9,587 nucleotides of DNA, taken from positions 1 to 9,587 of the forward strand of contig JAZDOH010000093.1 of the NCBI GenBank assembly GCA_043798815.1, read 5' to 3'. Below, one piece after another: positions 1 to 6,446 of this stretch (position 1 is the first letter of the stretch; every line of letters starts with the position of its first letter). This DNA is from JAZDOH01 sp043798815 (GTDB lineage: Bacteria; Patescibacteriota; Gracilibacteria; UM-FILTER-43-11). The translations under genes and the position numbers were made by a program. A model generated the notes under the pieces. The model was not told where the DNA came from. It did no database searches and worked only from the letters and a program-made list of their open reading frames with translations.

Positions 1-1158
1 CATCATCACGGCAATCACCAGGAAGGCGACGGCCAGGCCCAGCACCACGATGATGATGGGTTCCATGAGCGAGGAAAGGTTCTTGACCATGTCATCCACC
101 TGCTCTTCGTAGTAATCGGCGATTTTGGCGGTGATGGTGTCGATTTGGGCCGTTTGTTCGGCCACGCCGATCATGCCCACCACCATGCTGGGAAAATGGG
201 CTTCGTCGTCTTTCATGTTTTCCGCCATCGTGATCCCCTGCCTCACGTCGTCGGCGATGTCGTTGATGCGATGCTCATACACTGTGTTGCCCACGCTGGA
301 GGCGGTGATGCGGAGCGCTTTGAGAATGGTGACGCCGCTACTCACCAGTGTACTCAAACCTCGACAAAATCGGGCGAGTGCGACGCGCTGGCTGAGTTTT
401 CCGAATACGGGGAGCCGTAGCAGGATCCTAGCCCAGGTGAGTCGGCCGAGCTCGGTTTTTTTCCAGGCAAAGAACAAAAATATCAGCCCGACTACAACCA
501 TGATGATCCACAGGGCATTGGAAAGACCGAGCGTTGTGCCAACCAAAAAATCACTGGCGGCGATCAGCACTTTGGTCATGGCAGGGAGCTCCCCGCCTAA
601 ATTTTCAAACATTTCTTTGATCTTGGGCATCACAAAGGTCATCACGGCGAACCCGGCGCCGAACAAAATCACAAGCACCACCACGGGGTAAATCATGGCG
701 CCCTTGATTTTACTCGTCAGCGAGGCGGATTTTTCAGTTTCAGTAGCGATTTGGAGTAGGGTTTGGTTCAGGCGTCCGGAGGCTTCCCCTGCTTCCACCA
801 TTCCGATTTGGGCGTCGGTGAAGTACTGTCGGTAATCCCCCAGCGCTTTGGAAAAACTGCTGCCGGTTTCGATTTTTTTGGCCAAATCCGCGATCACTTC
901 TTTGAAGTGCTGGTTTTCGATTTGATCCTGTAAAATATGCAATCCTTTCACGATGGAAATGCCGGCATTGATCATGGTGGCAAGCAAGCGGAAAAAGCTC
1001 ACCTTGTCGGCCGTTTTGATCGGAGTAAAGCGTGACAGAATTTGATTCAATTGGCTCACCAACCCTTTTGATTCCTCTTTGGCCACCGGCTTTGCGGCTC
1101 CAACTGCTATTGGAGAAGTGAGGGGGGTGGAGCCGATGTGAAGTTGAGTGGCAGGCAT
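1..1158 (-). CDS. pilC: Type IV pilus inner-membrane platform protein PilC (GspF family), 3' end cut off
   Basis: PilC is the polytopic inner-membrane protein on which the PilB motor acts to assemble pilin. Translating the reverse strand from the ATG at 1158 gives 386 residues with no stop, so the gene leaves the window at its C-terminus, probably close to its end. Two T2SSF domains are visible: about residues 52-175 (FFRLLATMINAG, then GEASG at 124-128, then a membrane segment about 155-177) and about 255-386 (LARFCRGLSTLVSSG, then MEPIIIVVLGLAVAFLV at the end). Another membrane segment lies at about 214-231. The second domain has AEQTAQ where GEETG-like residues are usual, while the first domain keeps them. 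The N-terminal 45 residues are a short soluble lead-in. The start lies 11 nt after the pilB stop and has no Shine-Dalgarno sequence. Family assignment is firm; pilus versus type II secretion is decided by the PilN/PilO-like neighbours. Confidence 0.93.
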   Translation of the reverse strand, partial: MPATQLHIGSTPLTSPIAVGAAKPVAKEESKGLVSQLNQILSRFTPIKTADKVSFFRLLATMINAGISIVKGLHILQDQIENQHFKEVIADLAKKIETGSSFSKALGDYRQYFTDAQIGMVEAGEASGRLNQTLLQIATETEKSASLTSKIKGAMIYPVVVLVILFGAGFAVMTFVMPKIKEMFENLGGELPAMTKVLIAASDFLVGTTLGLSNALWIIMVVVGLIFLFFAWKKTELGRLTWARILLRLPVFGKLSQRVALARFCRGLSTLVSSGVTILKALRITASSVGNTVYEHRINDIADDVRQGITMAENMKDDEAHFPSMVVGMIGVAEQTAQIDTITAKIADYYEEQVDDMVKNLSSLMEPIIIVVLGLAVAFLVIAVMM

Positions 1159-1170
1159 TGAATATTGAAT
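1157..1170. repeat. Two tandem ATTGAAT heptamers in the pilB-pilC junction
   Basis: Positions 1157-1163 and 1164-1170 are identical copies of ATTGAAT. They fill the gap between pilB and pilC and include part of the pilC start codon, read on the minus strand. Two copies alone could be chance, but the pilO-pilB gap has a longer heptamer array of similar AT-rich composition. Confidence 0.45.
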
Positions 1171-2504
1171 TATTGGACGGTTCGATACACTTCTTCAAAA
1201 CTGGTGAAACCCTTGAGGGCTTTGATCAGGCCGTCTTGTTTTAAGGTGAGCATGCCGCTTTTTTTTGCCGCATCCATCAGTGCATCATCCGTGGCGTTTT
1301 TGAGTACCAGTTCCGCCACGCCGCGTTCCATTTCAAGGATTTCAAAGATTCCCAACCGGCCTTTGTAGCCACCGGTACAGCGCTCGCAGCCTTTGCCGCG
1401 GTACAACTGGGGGGTTTGCAGGAGTGCGGGATCTAAATCCTTGGGCGACACGCCCTGAAGTTCTTTTTTGATCTCTTCGGTAAGAGAAGCGTCCGGACTG
1501 TAAGCTTCACGGCAATGAGGGCAGATTTTGCGGACCAGCCGTTGCGCGAGGATGCCGCGAATGGAGGAGGTGATCAAAAAGGGTTTAACGCCCATGTCCA
1601 AAATGCGAACGAGCGTTCCCACGGCTGAATTGGTGTGGACGGTGGAAAACACCTGATGTCCGGTGAGCGCGGCGCGGATCGCGATTTCAATGGTTTCCTG
1701 GTCGCGGATTTCCCCCACCATGATGATGTCCGGATCCTGGCGCAGAGCGGTGCGAAGACCCATGGCGAAATCGTATTTGATTTCCGGTTTCACTTGGCTT
1801 TGATTCAGTCCGTCCATCTGATATTCCACCGGATCTTCGAAGGTCATGATGTTCACCCCCACTTCGTTCAGACGGGCGAGCGCGGAGTATAAGGTATTGG
1901 TTTTTCCGGAACCCGTGGGCCCGGTGACGAGGATGATTCCGTTCGGGAGATCCAGCAGGCGTTCCATTTTTTCCAATCCCGTTCCGTCCATGCCCAACGC
2001 GGGCAAATCGGGAATGGTTTGGGTTTTATCCTGCAAGCGCATGACGATCTTTTCGCCATTCACCGTGGGCAGGCTGGACACGCGCAGATCGATATTTCTT
2101 CCTTCATCGGTAGTCACTTGCGTCCGACCATCTTGTGGAATCCGCTGTTCGTCGATTTTGAGATTGGACATGATTTTTACGCGCGAAATCACCGCCGGAT
2201 GGATGTTGGTAGGATATTCAACAATGTGCTGCAGCATGCCATCGACGCGATAGCGAATGCGCACCGTTTTTTCTTCGGGCTCAATGTGAATGTCGCTGGT
2301 CCCCTTCCATAAAGCATTGCTGATCGCGTACATCACAATTTGGGGAATGTTCCCCGCGATGATGGCGTTTTGCAGCATTTGACCGTAAGTCGTCCCACCG
2401 GCAGAACCTGCGAAGGCTTTTGCCGGAGTAACCGCAACAGGGTTAGTGGCGGCTGGAGCAGGGGTGGCATTGGCCGACGATGGTTCAAGAACTAAAGGAG
2501 ACAT
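1170..2504 (-). CDS. pilB: Type IV pilus extension ATPase PilB (GspE/PilB family), lacking the usual N-terminal domain
   Basis: PilB is the cytoplasmic hexameric ATPase that powers pilus extension through PilC. The 444-residue protein shows every core motif: Walker A GPTGSGKT (195-202), Asp box TFEDPVEY (221-228), Walker B DPDIIMVGEIRD (257-268) and His box TGHQVFSTVHTN (281-292). Two CxxC pairs (Cys328/331 and Cys373/376) form the zinc site typical of PilB/GspE and absent from PilT retraction ATPases, so this is an assembly motor. Most PilB proteins are about 550-570 residues; here the MshEN-type N-terminal domain is missing and a roughly 35-residue Ala/Pro-rich tail precedes the N2-like domain (about 40-160). 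The start is bounded by an in-frame TAA (2514-2516 on the + strand), so the short form is not a wrong start choice unless there is an upstream frameshift. No Shine-Dalgarno precedes it. It sits 47 nt after the pilO-like gene and 11 nt before pilC. Confidence 0.95.
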   Translation of the reverse strand: MSPLVLEPSSANATPAPAATNPVAVTPAKAFAGSAGGTTYGQMLQNAIIAGNIPQIVMYAISNALWKGTSDIHIEPEEKTVRIRYRVDGMLQHIVEYPTNIHPAVISRVKIMSNLKIDEQRIPQDGRTQVTTDEGRNIDLRVSSLPTVNGEKIVMRLQDKTQTIPDLPALGMDGTGLEKMERLLDLPNGIILVTGPTGSGKTNTLYSALARLNEVGVNIMTFEDPVEYQMDGLNQSQVKPEIKYDFAMGLRTALRQDPDIIMVGEIRDQETIEIAIRAALTGHQVFSTVHTNSAVGTLVRILDMGVKPFLITSSIRGILAQRLVRKICPHCREAYSPDASLTEEIKKELQGVSPKDLDPALLQTPQLYRGKGCERCTGGYKGRLGIFEILEMERGVAELVLKNATDDALMDAAKKSGMLTLKQDGLIKALKGFTSFEEVYRTVQ

Positions 2505-2511
2505 TTGATTT

Positions 2512-2546
2512 AATTACGAATTATGAATTACGAATTACGAATTATG
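2512..2546. repeat. Five tandem AATTAYG heptamers in the pilO-pilB spacer
   Basis: Units at 2512, 2519, 2526, 2533 and 2540 read AATTACG, AATTATG, AATTACG, AATTACG, AATTATG, differing only at one C/T position. They fill most of the 47-nt gap between the pilO-like stop and the pilB start, so they are transcribed as the pilB leader within the operon. Short heptameric tandem repeats of this sort are known from intergenic DNA of filamentous cyanobacteria; the resemblance is only in form. On the coding strand the array is AT-rich and unstructured and replaces a ribosome binding site. Confidence 0.9.
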
Positions 2547-2551
2547 AATGA

Positions 2552-3253
2552 TCAGGTCTCGGAACGTGAGTAAGCGTTCAGCTTAACCGTAAAGTCCACG
2601 CCCTTGTCTTTTCCGGTTTTTGGATCCACTCCGCGATAACGAATGTTGATGTTGGAAACTTCCATTAGGCGGATCGGAATGTCGCTGGTAAGCTGACCCG
2701 ACAAATTAATGAGTTCTAAAAAGCGGTCGAAATTAGCCCGGCTTGAATAAATGGAGGTGGAAATGGGCAATAAAGTATAGGTTTCACCCTGGACTGGAGA
2801 GCCGAATGTGATCGCGTTGAATTCGAATGGAGGATTTTTGGAATTGATCGCCGTGGCAAAATTTTCGAGACGTTTGACCAAGCCCAATTTGTCCACATCA
2901 GTCGGGAAAATGGTGTTGATGTTCCGCTCCACTTCAGAGAGCTGTTCATCGTATGCCGCCTTTTTTAAATTGCGCGTTTCGGCAAGGCTTGGCAAATTCA
3001 CTTCATCATATTGCTTGATCTCTTCCTGCAAACCGGCCAAACGTGCCGGAGCTTCAATGAATGCTTTGGTTTGCGGGTAAAGAAAATAAAAAGAGTAAAC
3101 CGCGAGCACGACCGTCGTAAATCCCAATAAACCGTAGGCGTTTCGGATGCGATTGGCCCGGGCGCGGATTTTGCGCTCATCCACTTGAGGCGCTCCCGCT
3201 TTAAGGGGGGCTTGGAAGATGGACGTTTTGGAAATGGGAGGAATGTTGACCAT
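2552..3253 (-). CDS. pilO: PilO-like type IV pilus alignment-complex protein
   Basis: PilO is a bitopic inner-membrane protein that pairs with PilN and links the cytoplasmic motor to the outer parts of the machine. The 233-residue product has the expected plan: a basic cytoplasmic N-terminus (1-38), one membrane helix (about 39-60), a coiled-coil stretch (about 64-112) and a C-terminal alpha/beta domain (about 143-229). In that last domain LLPISTSIYSSRANFDRFLE resembles the PilO stretch before its central helix, followed by a strand of IRLMEVSNINI type and a final FTVKLNAY strand. The gene starts 11 nt after the PilN-like stop and precedes pilB. No Shine-Dalgarno is visible. PilO sequences are poorly conserved, so the name rests on topology, size, pattern and position between a PilN-like gene and pilB. 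Confidence 0.75.
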   Translation of the reverse strand: MVNIPPISKTSIFQAPLKAGAPQVDERKIRARANRIRNAYGLLGFTTVVLAVYSFYFLYPQTKAFIEAPARLAGLQEEIKQYDEVNLPSLAETRNLKKAAYDEQLSEVERNINTIFPTDVDKLGLVKRLENFATAINSKNPPFEFNAITFGSPVQGETYTLLPISTSIYSSRANFDRFLELINLSGQLTSDIPIRLMEVSNINIRYRGVDPKTGKDKGVDFTVKLNAYSRSET

Positions 3254-3264
3254 GGCGAAAAAAA

Positions 3265-4794
3265 TTATCGTTTTGTTTTTGGAGCAGCGGGTTGCAGTGC
3301 AAAAGACAATTGGAAACTGGAGGTATACCGACCAGTGCGCTTGTCGAACGCTTTGCGCAACGACGTTAATTCCTGAACGTCATAAAAGTAAGTGGGAGTG
3401 GTGTCGTTTGAGTTGTCCGGATCGCGAGGATACGTTCGGAATGCCTGTTGCAATTCTTCCAATTTGGTCAGGTTCTTGCCCAGAGGGTCGCTCAGCGTAC
3501 CACTGACCCGGACGAGCCCTTTTTCCGCATCAAAACTAAAACTTTGATACTGAATGTATTGGGAGAGCTCATTGCGCTCGTAAACCGTATCCGTGATTTC
3601 CGTAATTTTTTCCAAAATATCCGGCCAGTTCAACCGTTTTTCCACAACTTTTTTGATCAGCTCTTCATAACGGTTGTTGTAACCCTTTTCATATTTCTTT
3701 ACTTCCTGATTCAACGCTTCTTCTTCGGATTTTTTCTCATCAATCGTGGTTGCGGCCTGATGCAGGCGGCTGGCGTAATTGGTTTTGCCAACCAGGGAGA
3801 AAATCCGGTTTTCCTGATCCAGGTTTTGGGCGTAAAAGAATCCAGCAGTGATCACCATGAATGCCACCGCGAACTGGAAGAAGGCGTTCGCAAAATTCAA
3901 TAATCTCATGCCGGTTTCCCCCTGAGGCTGTTCAGCCTTGGAGGGATTCACTGGCTTAGCGGTTTTAGAAACAATGGTTTCGATGATGGATTTGTTTTGC
4001 GAGGGCTGAATGACTTCTTTTTTACCGAACAGTTTAGTGAAGACATTTCCATTCGGCTCTTTAGAAATTACTGTTGATTTTGGTGTCGGAGCGACAGCAG
4101 AAACAGGCTTCACCACCGCCATGGGCAGAGGACTGGCAGGTACCGGTGCTAACTTAGGTGTCATCGCAGAAGTTACTGCTGGAATTGAGATCGCCGAAGC
4201 TAAAACTGGTTTTGGAGCGACCGGTTTTTCATCCACCTTCGCGGCAAGCGCTTGGAATACGTTGGGGGTTGCCACCACAGGCTTTGCAATCATCGCTTGC
4301 CTGGAAGCTTCTGGAGCGGAAAGCTTTGCTTTGAGTTGCCTGGATTTTTTGGCTGCCGCTTGGGTCGCCCAATACGCCTGAAGGCGACTCCATAAGCTTG
4401 GTTTTTTAGGTTTCAACGCTTCTTCCTGTTTCTTTTTGAGCGCATGTTTTGCCGCTTCGATTTTTGCTTTGGTTTTGGCAACCACTTTATTGCCAGGATC
4501 CATTTTGAGAAGCTCCGCGCTCAGACGCTCCACTTCATCAAAACGGGCTGCTTTAAAAGCCTGGGTCATGTCGTCTTGGAGCTTGTTTATTTTTTCAGCA
4601 TTCGCGGCCCGAATCGCGGCTTTTTCTTTGTCGGCCACCCGTTCTAAAAATCGCTTGGCCGTGACGTTCACCGGATCCAATTTCTGCAAGTCGGCTGCCA
4701 GGGTTTTGACCTCAGCAAAACGATTTTGGCTGTAAGCGGTTTTAAGTTTCAGTTCAATGGCCTCGATTTGGTTTGAATTTGGGTTTTGTGTCAT
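3265..4794 (-). CDS. PilN-like pilus protein with a long cytoplasmic TPR-like N-terminal extension
   Basis: This 509-residue protein opens the pilus operon. Residues about 18-53 and 77-112 are two copies of the same helical unit, 59 residues apart; each has an aromatic-x-x-x-x-RF-x-EV core and ends in LQKLDP or LLKMDP, as in TPR repeats. Then come a Lys/Ala-rich stretch, a Pro/Ala/Val-rich disordered linker (about 165-245) and one membrane helix (about 302-322). A coiled coil (about 345-385) and a periplasmic domain follow, in which RLNWPDILEKI (387-397) and LVRVSGTLSDP (427-437) match the pattern of PilN: a Trp-containing helix, then a strand ending in Gly. Standard PilN is about 180-200 residues with only a short cytoplasmic tail that binds PilM. 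No pilM lies in the window, so the TPR part may replace or supplement that contact (inference). A good promoter directly precedes it, giving a very short leader with no Shine-Dalgarno. Confidence 0.72.
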   Translation of the reverse strand: MTQNPNSNQIEAIELKLKTAYSQNRFAEVKTLAADLQKLDPVNVTAKRFLERVADKEKAAIRAANAEKINKLQDDMTQAFKAARFDEVERLSAELLKMDPGNKVVAKTKAKIEAAKHALKKKQEEALKPKKPSLWSRLQAYWATQAAAKKSRQLKAKLSAPEASRQAMIAKPVVATPNVFQALAAKVDEKPVAPKPVLASAISIPAVTSAMTPKLAPVPASPLPMAVVKPVSAVAPTPKSTVISKEPNGNVFTKLFGKKEVIQPSQNKSIIETIVSKTAKPVNPSKAEQPQGETGMRLLNFANAFFQFAVAFMVITAGFFYAQNLDQENRIFSLVGKTNYASRLHQAATTIDEKKSEEEALNQEVKKYEKGYNNRYEELIKKVVEKRLNWPDILEKITEITDTVYERNELSQYIQYQSFSFDAEKGLVRVSGTLSDPLGKNLTKLEELQQAFRTYPRDPDNSNDTTPTYFYDVQELTSLRKAFDKRTGRYTSSFQLSFALQPAAPKTKR

Positions 4795-4811
4795 TGATTT
4801 TTTATCTAATT

Positions 4812-4840
4812 ATTCTATCATTTCTAGAGTCAAAAGTCAA
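4812..4840 (-). promoter_or_regulatory. Sigma70-type promoter of the pilus operon
   Basis: On the minus strand, -35 TTGACT (4835-4840) and -10 TAGAAT (4812-4817) are separated by 17 nt. Transcription would begin near 4805, leaving a leader of about 11 nt before the ATG at 4794. The TTGACT hexamer is duplicated in tandem with a 7-nt offset (second copy 4828-4833). Boxes and spacing are close to consensus; activity is inferred. Confidence 0.6.
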
Positions 4841-4900
4841 TGAGCTTAATTTGCCCGGGCTGTTGTTTAATGTTAGTTTGATATTCGTTTAATCCCTAAC

Positions 4901-4957
4901 CTGGAGGAAGCAATGGATCTGAAAGAACTATTCACACGGATCGACAAGGACCTCCAG
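4901..4957 (+). promoter_or_regulatory. prfB ribosome binding site and its perfect 7-nt complement at the frameshift site
   Basis: GGAGG (4903-4907) lies 5 nt before the prfB ATG and is the only strong Shine-Dalgarno sequence in the window. CTGGAGG (4901-4907) is the exact reverse complement of CCTCCAG (4951-4957), which ends 3 nt before the slip codon CTT. Pairing would hide the ribosome binding site in a 7-bp stem with a 43-nt loop holding the start codon. The complementarity is seen directly; that the stem forms or regulates is inference. Confidence 0.5.
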
Positions 4958-5993
4958 TATCTTTGAAGTCTTAAAACCCGAAGAAAAACAAAAGATACTG
5001 GAACAAACCACCGCGGCGCCGGATTTTTGGAACGATAAAGCCAAAACGGAGAAAACGTTTAAGGAACTCAAGTATTGGTCCGGGCTTTCCGAGGTGTGGG
5101 GACAAATCGCCGTCAAACGAAAAGACCTGGAGGAATTGAGCGGTATTGTCGACCAAAAAAATCCTGAAGAATGGCAAACCGTGGAACGGGATTACGAACA
5201 GCTAAAAAAACAATTCGACAAAGCCCATTTGGCGCTTTTTTTGAGTGGCCCGTACGACCGCAATGATGCGATCGTCGCCATTTCTTCCGGCACCGGAGGC
5301 ACCGAAGCCCAGGATTGGGCGGAAATGTTACTGCGAATGTATTTGCGTTATTGTGAATCGAAAGGGTGGAAGGTTGGGCTGCTGGATAAGCAAATGGGGC
5401 AGGAGGCGGGCATTAAAAGCGCCATGTTCCGGGTGGATGGGTTGCTGGCTTATGGGTACCTAAAAGCGGAGCATGGAGTGCATCGGTTGGTGCGGCTTTC
5501 GCCTTTCAACGCAAAAAACCTGCGCCAAACGTCGTTTGCCCTGGTGGAAGTGTTGCCCGTTTTGCCCGACGACCAGGAAATTGAAATCGATCCCAATGAT
5601 TTGCGGGTGGACACGTTTCGCGCCAGCGGCGCGGGCGGACAGCACGTGAATAAAACTGATTCCGCGGTGCGCCTCACTCATTTGCCCACCGGATTAGTGG
5701 TGGCGTGCCAAACGGAGCGCAGCCAAGCCCAGAACCGCCTTCAGGCCATGAAGGTGCTGGAGGGGAAATTGGTGCAGCGCATGATTCAGGAACGGGCTTC
5801 TAAGATCAGCGAACTTAAAGGCCAATACCGTGAAGCCGCCTGGGGCAATCAGATCCGCTCGTATGTGTTCCAGCCTTACACCATGGTCAAAGACCATCGC
5901 ACCGACGCCGAAACCGCCCAGGTGCATGAGGTGATGGATGGTGATTTGGATTTGTTCATTGAAGCGTTTTTGTTACAATCAGTCCAAAAATAA
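4913..5993 (+). CDS. prfB: Peptide chain release factor 2, expressed by programmed +1 frameshift
   Basis: RF2 reads UAA and UGA stops and triggers peptide release on the ribosome. The first 17 codons from the ATG at 4913 end in CTT followed by TGA (4964-4966). Skipping one base (T4964) after CTT continues in the frame GAA GTC TTA AAA to the TAA at 5991, giving 359 residues, the usual RF2 length. The SPF stop-recognition tripeptide typical of RF2 is at about 196-198 (RLSPFN) and the catalytic GGQ at about 241-243 (SGAGGQHVNKTDSAVR), both at positions expected from E. coli RF2. A conventional gene call from the GTG at 5094 would lose about 60 N-terminal residues. Autoregulation is the known role of such a site: low RF2 makes TGA slow to be read and raises frameshifting. 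The gene has a strong Shine-Dalgarno at 4903-4907 and is followed after 4 nt by def. Confidence 0.96.
4958..4967 (+). other. prfB programmed +1 frameshift site (TAT CTT TGA A)
   Basis: The slip codon CTT (4961-4963) is followed by the in-frame stop TGA (4964-4966), as in most bacterial prfB genes; TAT before CTT is also the same as in E. coli. Two features differ from the E. coli model. The base after the stop is A rather than C. The AGGGGG-type stimulator expected 3 nt upstream of CTT is absent; its place holds CCTCCAG, and the nearest purine run AAGGA (4946-4950) is 10 nt away. Confidence 0.92.
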
Positions 5994-5997
5994 TCCC

Positions 5998-6444
5998 ATG
6001 AAACTCCCCATCACCTCCGGAAAAAACAATCCAATCCTCCGCAAACCGAATCCGCCGGTCAAAACAGTGACCAAAAAAATCCTCAAACTCATCCGCGACA
6101 TGGTAGAAACCATGTTTGTTGAAGAGGGGGTGGGCATTGCGGCGACTCAGGTGGGGGTAAAACTGAAATTGGCTTTGATACTGCTCGACGGCAAAAGGGT
6201 TGTGCCGATTTTGAACCCCGAAATCATTGCCCATTCAGAAACCACGAACAAAGGCGAAGAAGGCTGCCTGAGCCTGCGCGGAGAATGGGGAGCGGTGGAA
6301 CGGTACGATGAAGTCACGATCCGCTTCATGACTTACAAGGGGGAAATCCGAACGCTTAAACTCACGGGTTTTAACGCCCGGGTCGCTCAACATGAAATCG
6401 ACCATTTGAACGGGATTCTGTTCGTCGATAAATGCAAGAACTGA
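5998..6444 (+). CDS. def: Peptide deformylase
   Basis: The enzyme removes the N-formyl group from nascent proteins using a bound metal ion. All three family motifs are present in 148 residues: GVGIAATQ (44-51), EGCLS (88-92, metal ligand Cys90) and QHEIDHLNG (131-139, metal ligands His132 and His136 with catalytic Glu133). The start is the ATG at 5998, 4 nt after the prfB stop; a longer reading from 5938 would overlap prfB and is unlikely. The protein is somewhat shorter than the E. coli enzyme (about 168), mainly in the middle and at the C-terminus, but complete in its catalytic parts. It probably shares a transcript with prfB. No Shine-Dalgarno is seen, so it may depend on translational coupling to prfB. 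Confidence 0.95.
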   Translation: MKLPITSGKNNPILRKPNPPVKTVTKKILKLIRDMVETMFVEEGVGIAATQVGVKLKLALILLDGKRVVPILNPEIIAHSETTNKGEEGCLSLRGEWGAVERYDEVTIRFMTYKGEIRTLKLTGFNARVAQHEIDHLNGILFVDKCKN

Positions 6445-6446
6445 AT

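Noticed and set aside
125..691. 188-residue plus-strand reading frame, and other plus-strand frames within 1-4794
   Set aside because: They lie antisense to the conserved pilus genes and resemble no protein; the minus-strand frames carry all recognised motifs.
740..1198. 152-residue minus-strand frame overlapping pilB and pilC
   Set aside because: It is an out-of-frame shadow of pilC, whose true frame starts at 1158 and shows T2SSF domains.
2512..2546. Heptamer array as a CRISPR
   Set aside because: Units are 7 nt and directly adjacent with no spacers; no cas genes are present.
4863..4893. prfB promoter TTGTTT with TTTAAT
   Set aside because: The spacer is 19 nt and no other pair near 17 nt is convincing, so I could not place the prfB promoter.
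4946..4950. AAGGA as the frameshift stimulator of prfB
   Set aside because: It lies 10 nt before CTT, much farther than the spacing of about 3 nt at which such stimulators work.
4913..4966. prfB as a pseudogene or sequencing error because of an in-frame TGA after 17 codons
   Set aside because: CTT-TGA at this exact place is the known programmed frameshift site, and the +1 frame gives a full-length RF2 with intact SPF and GGQ motifs.
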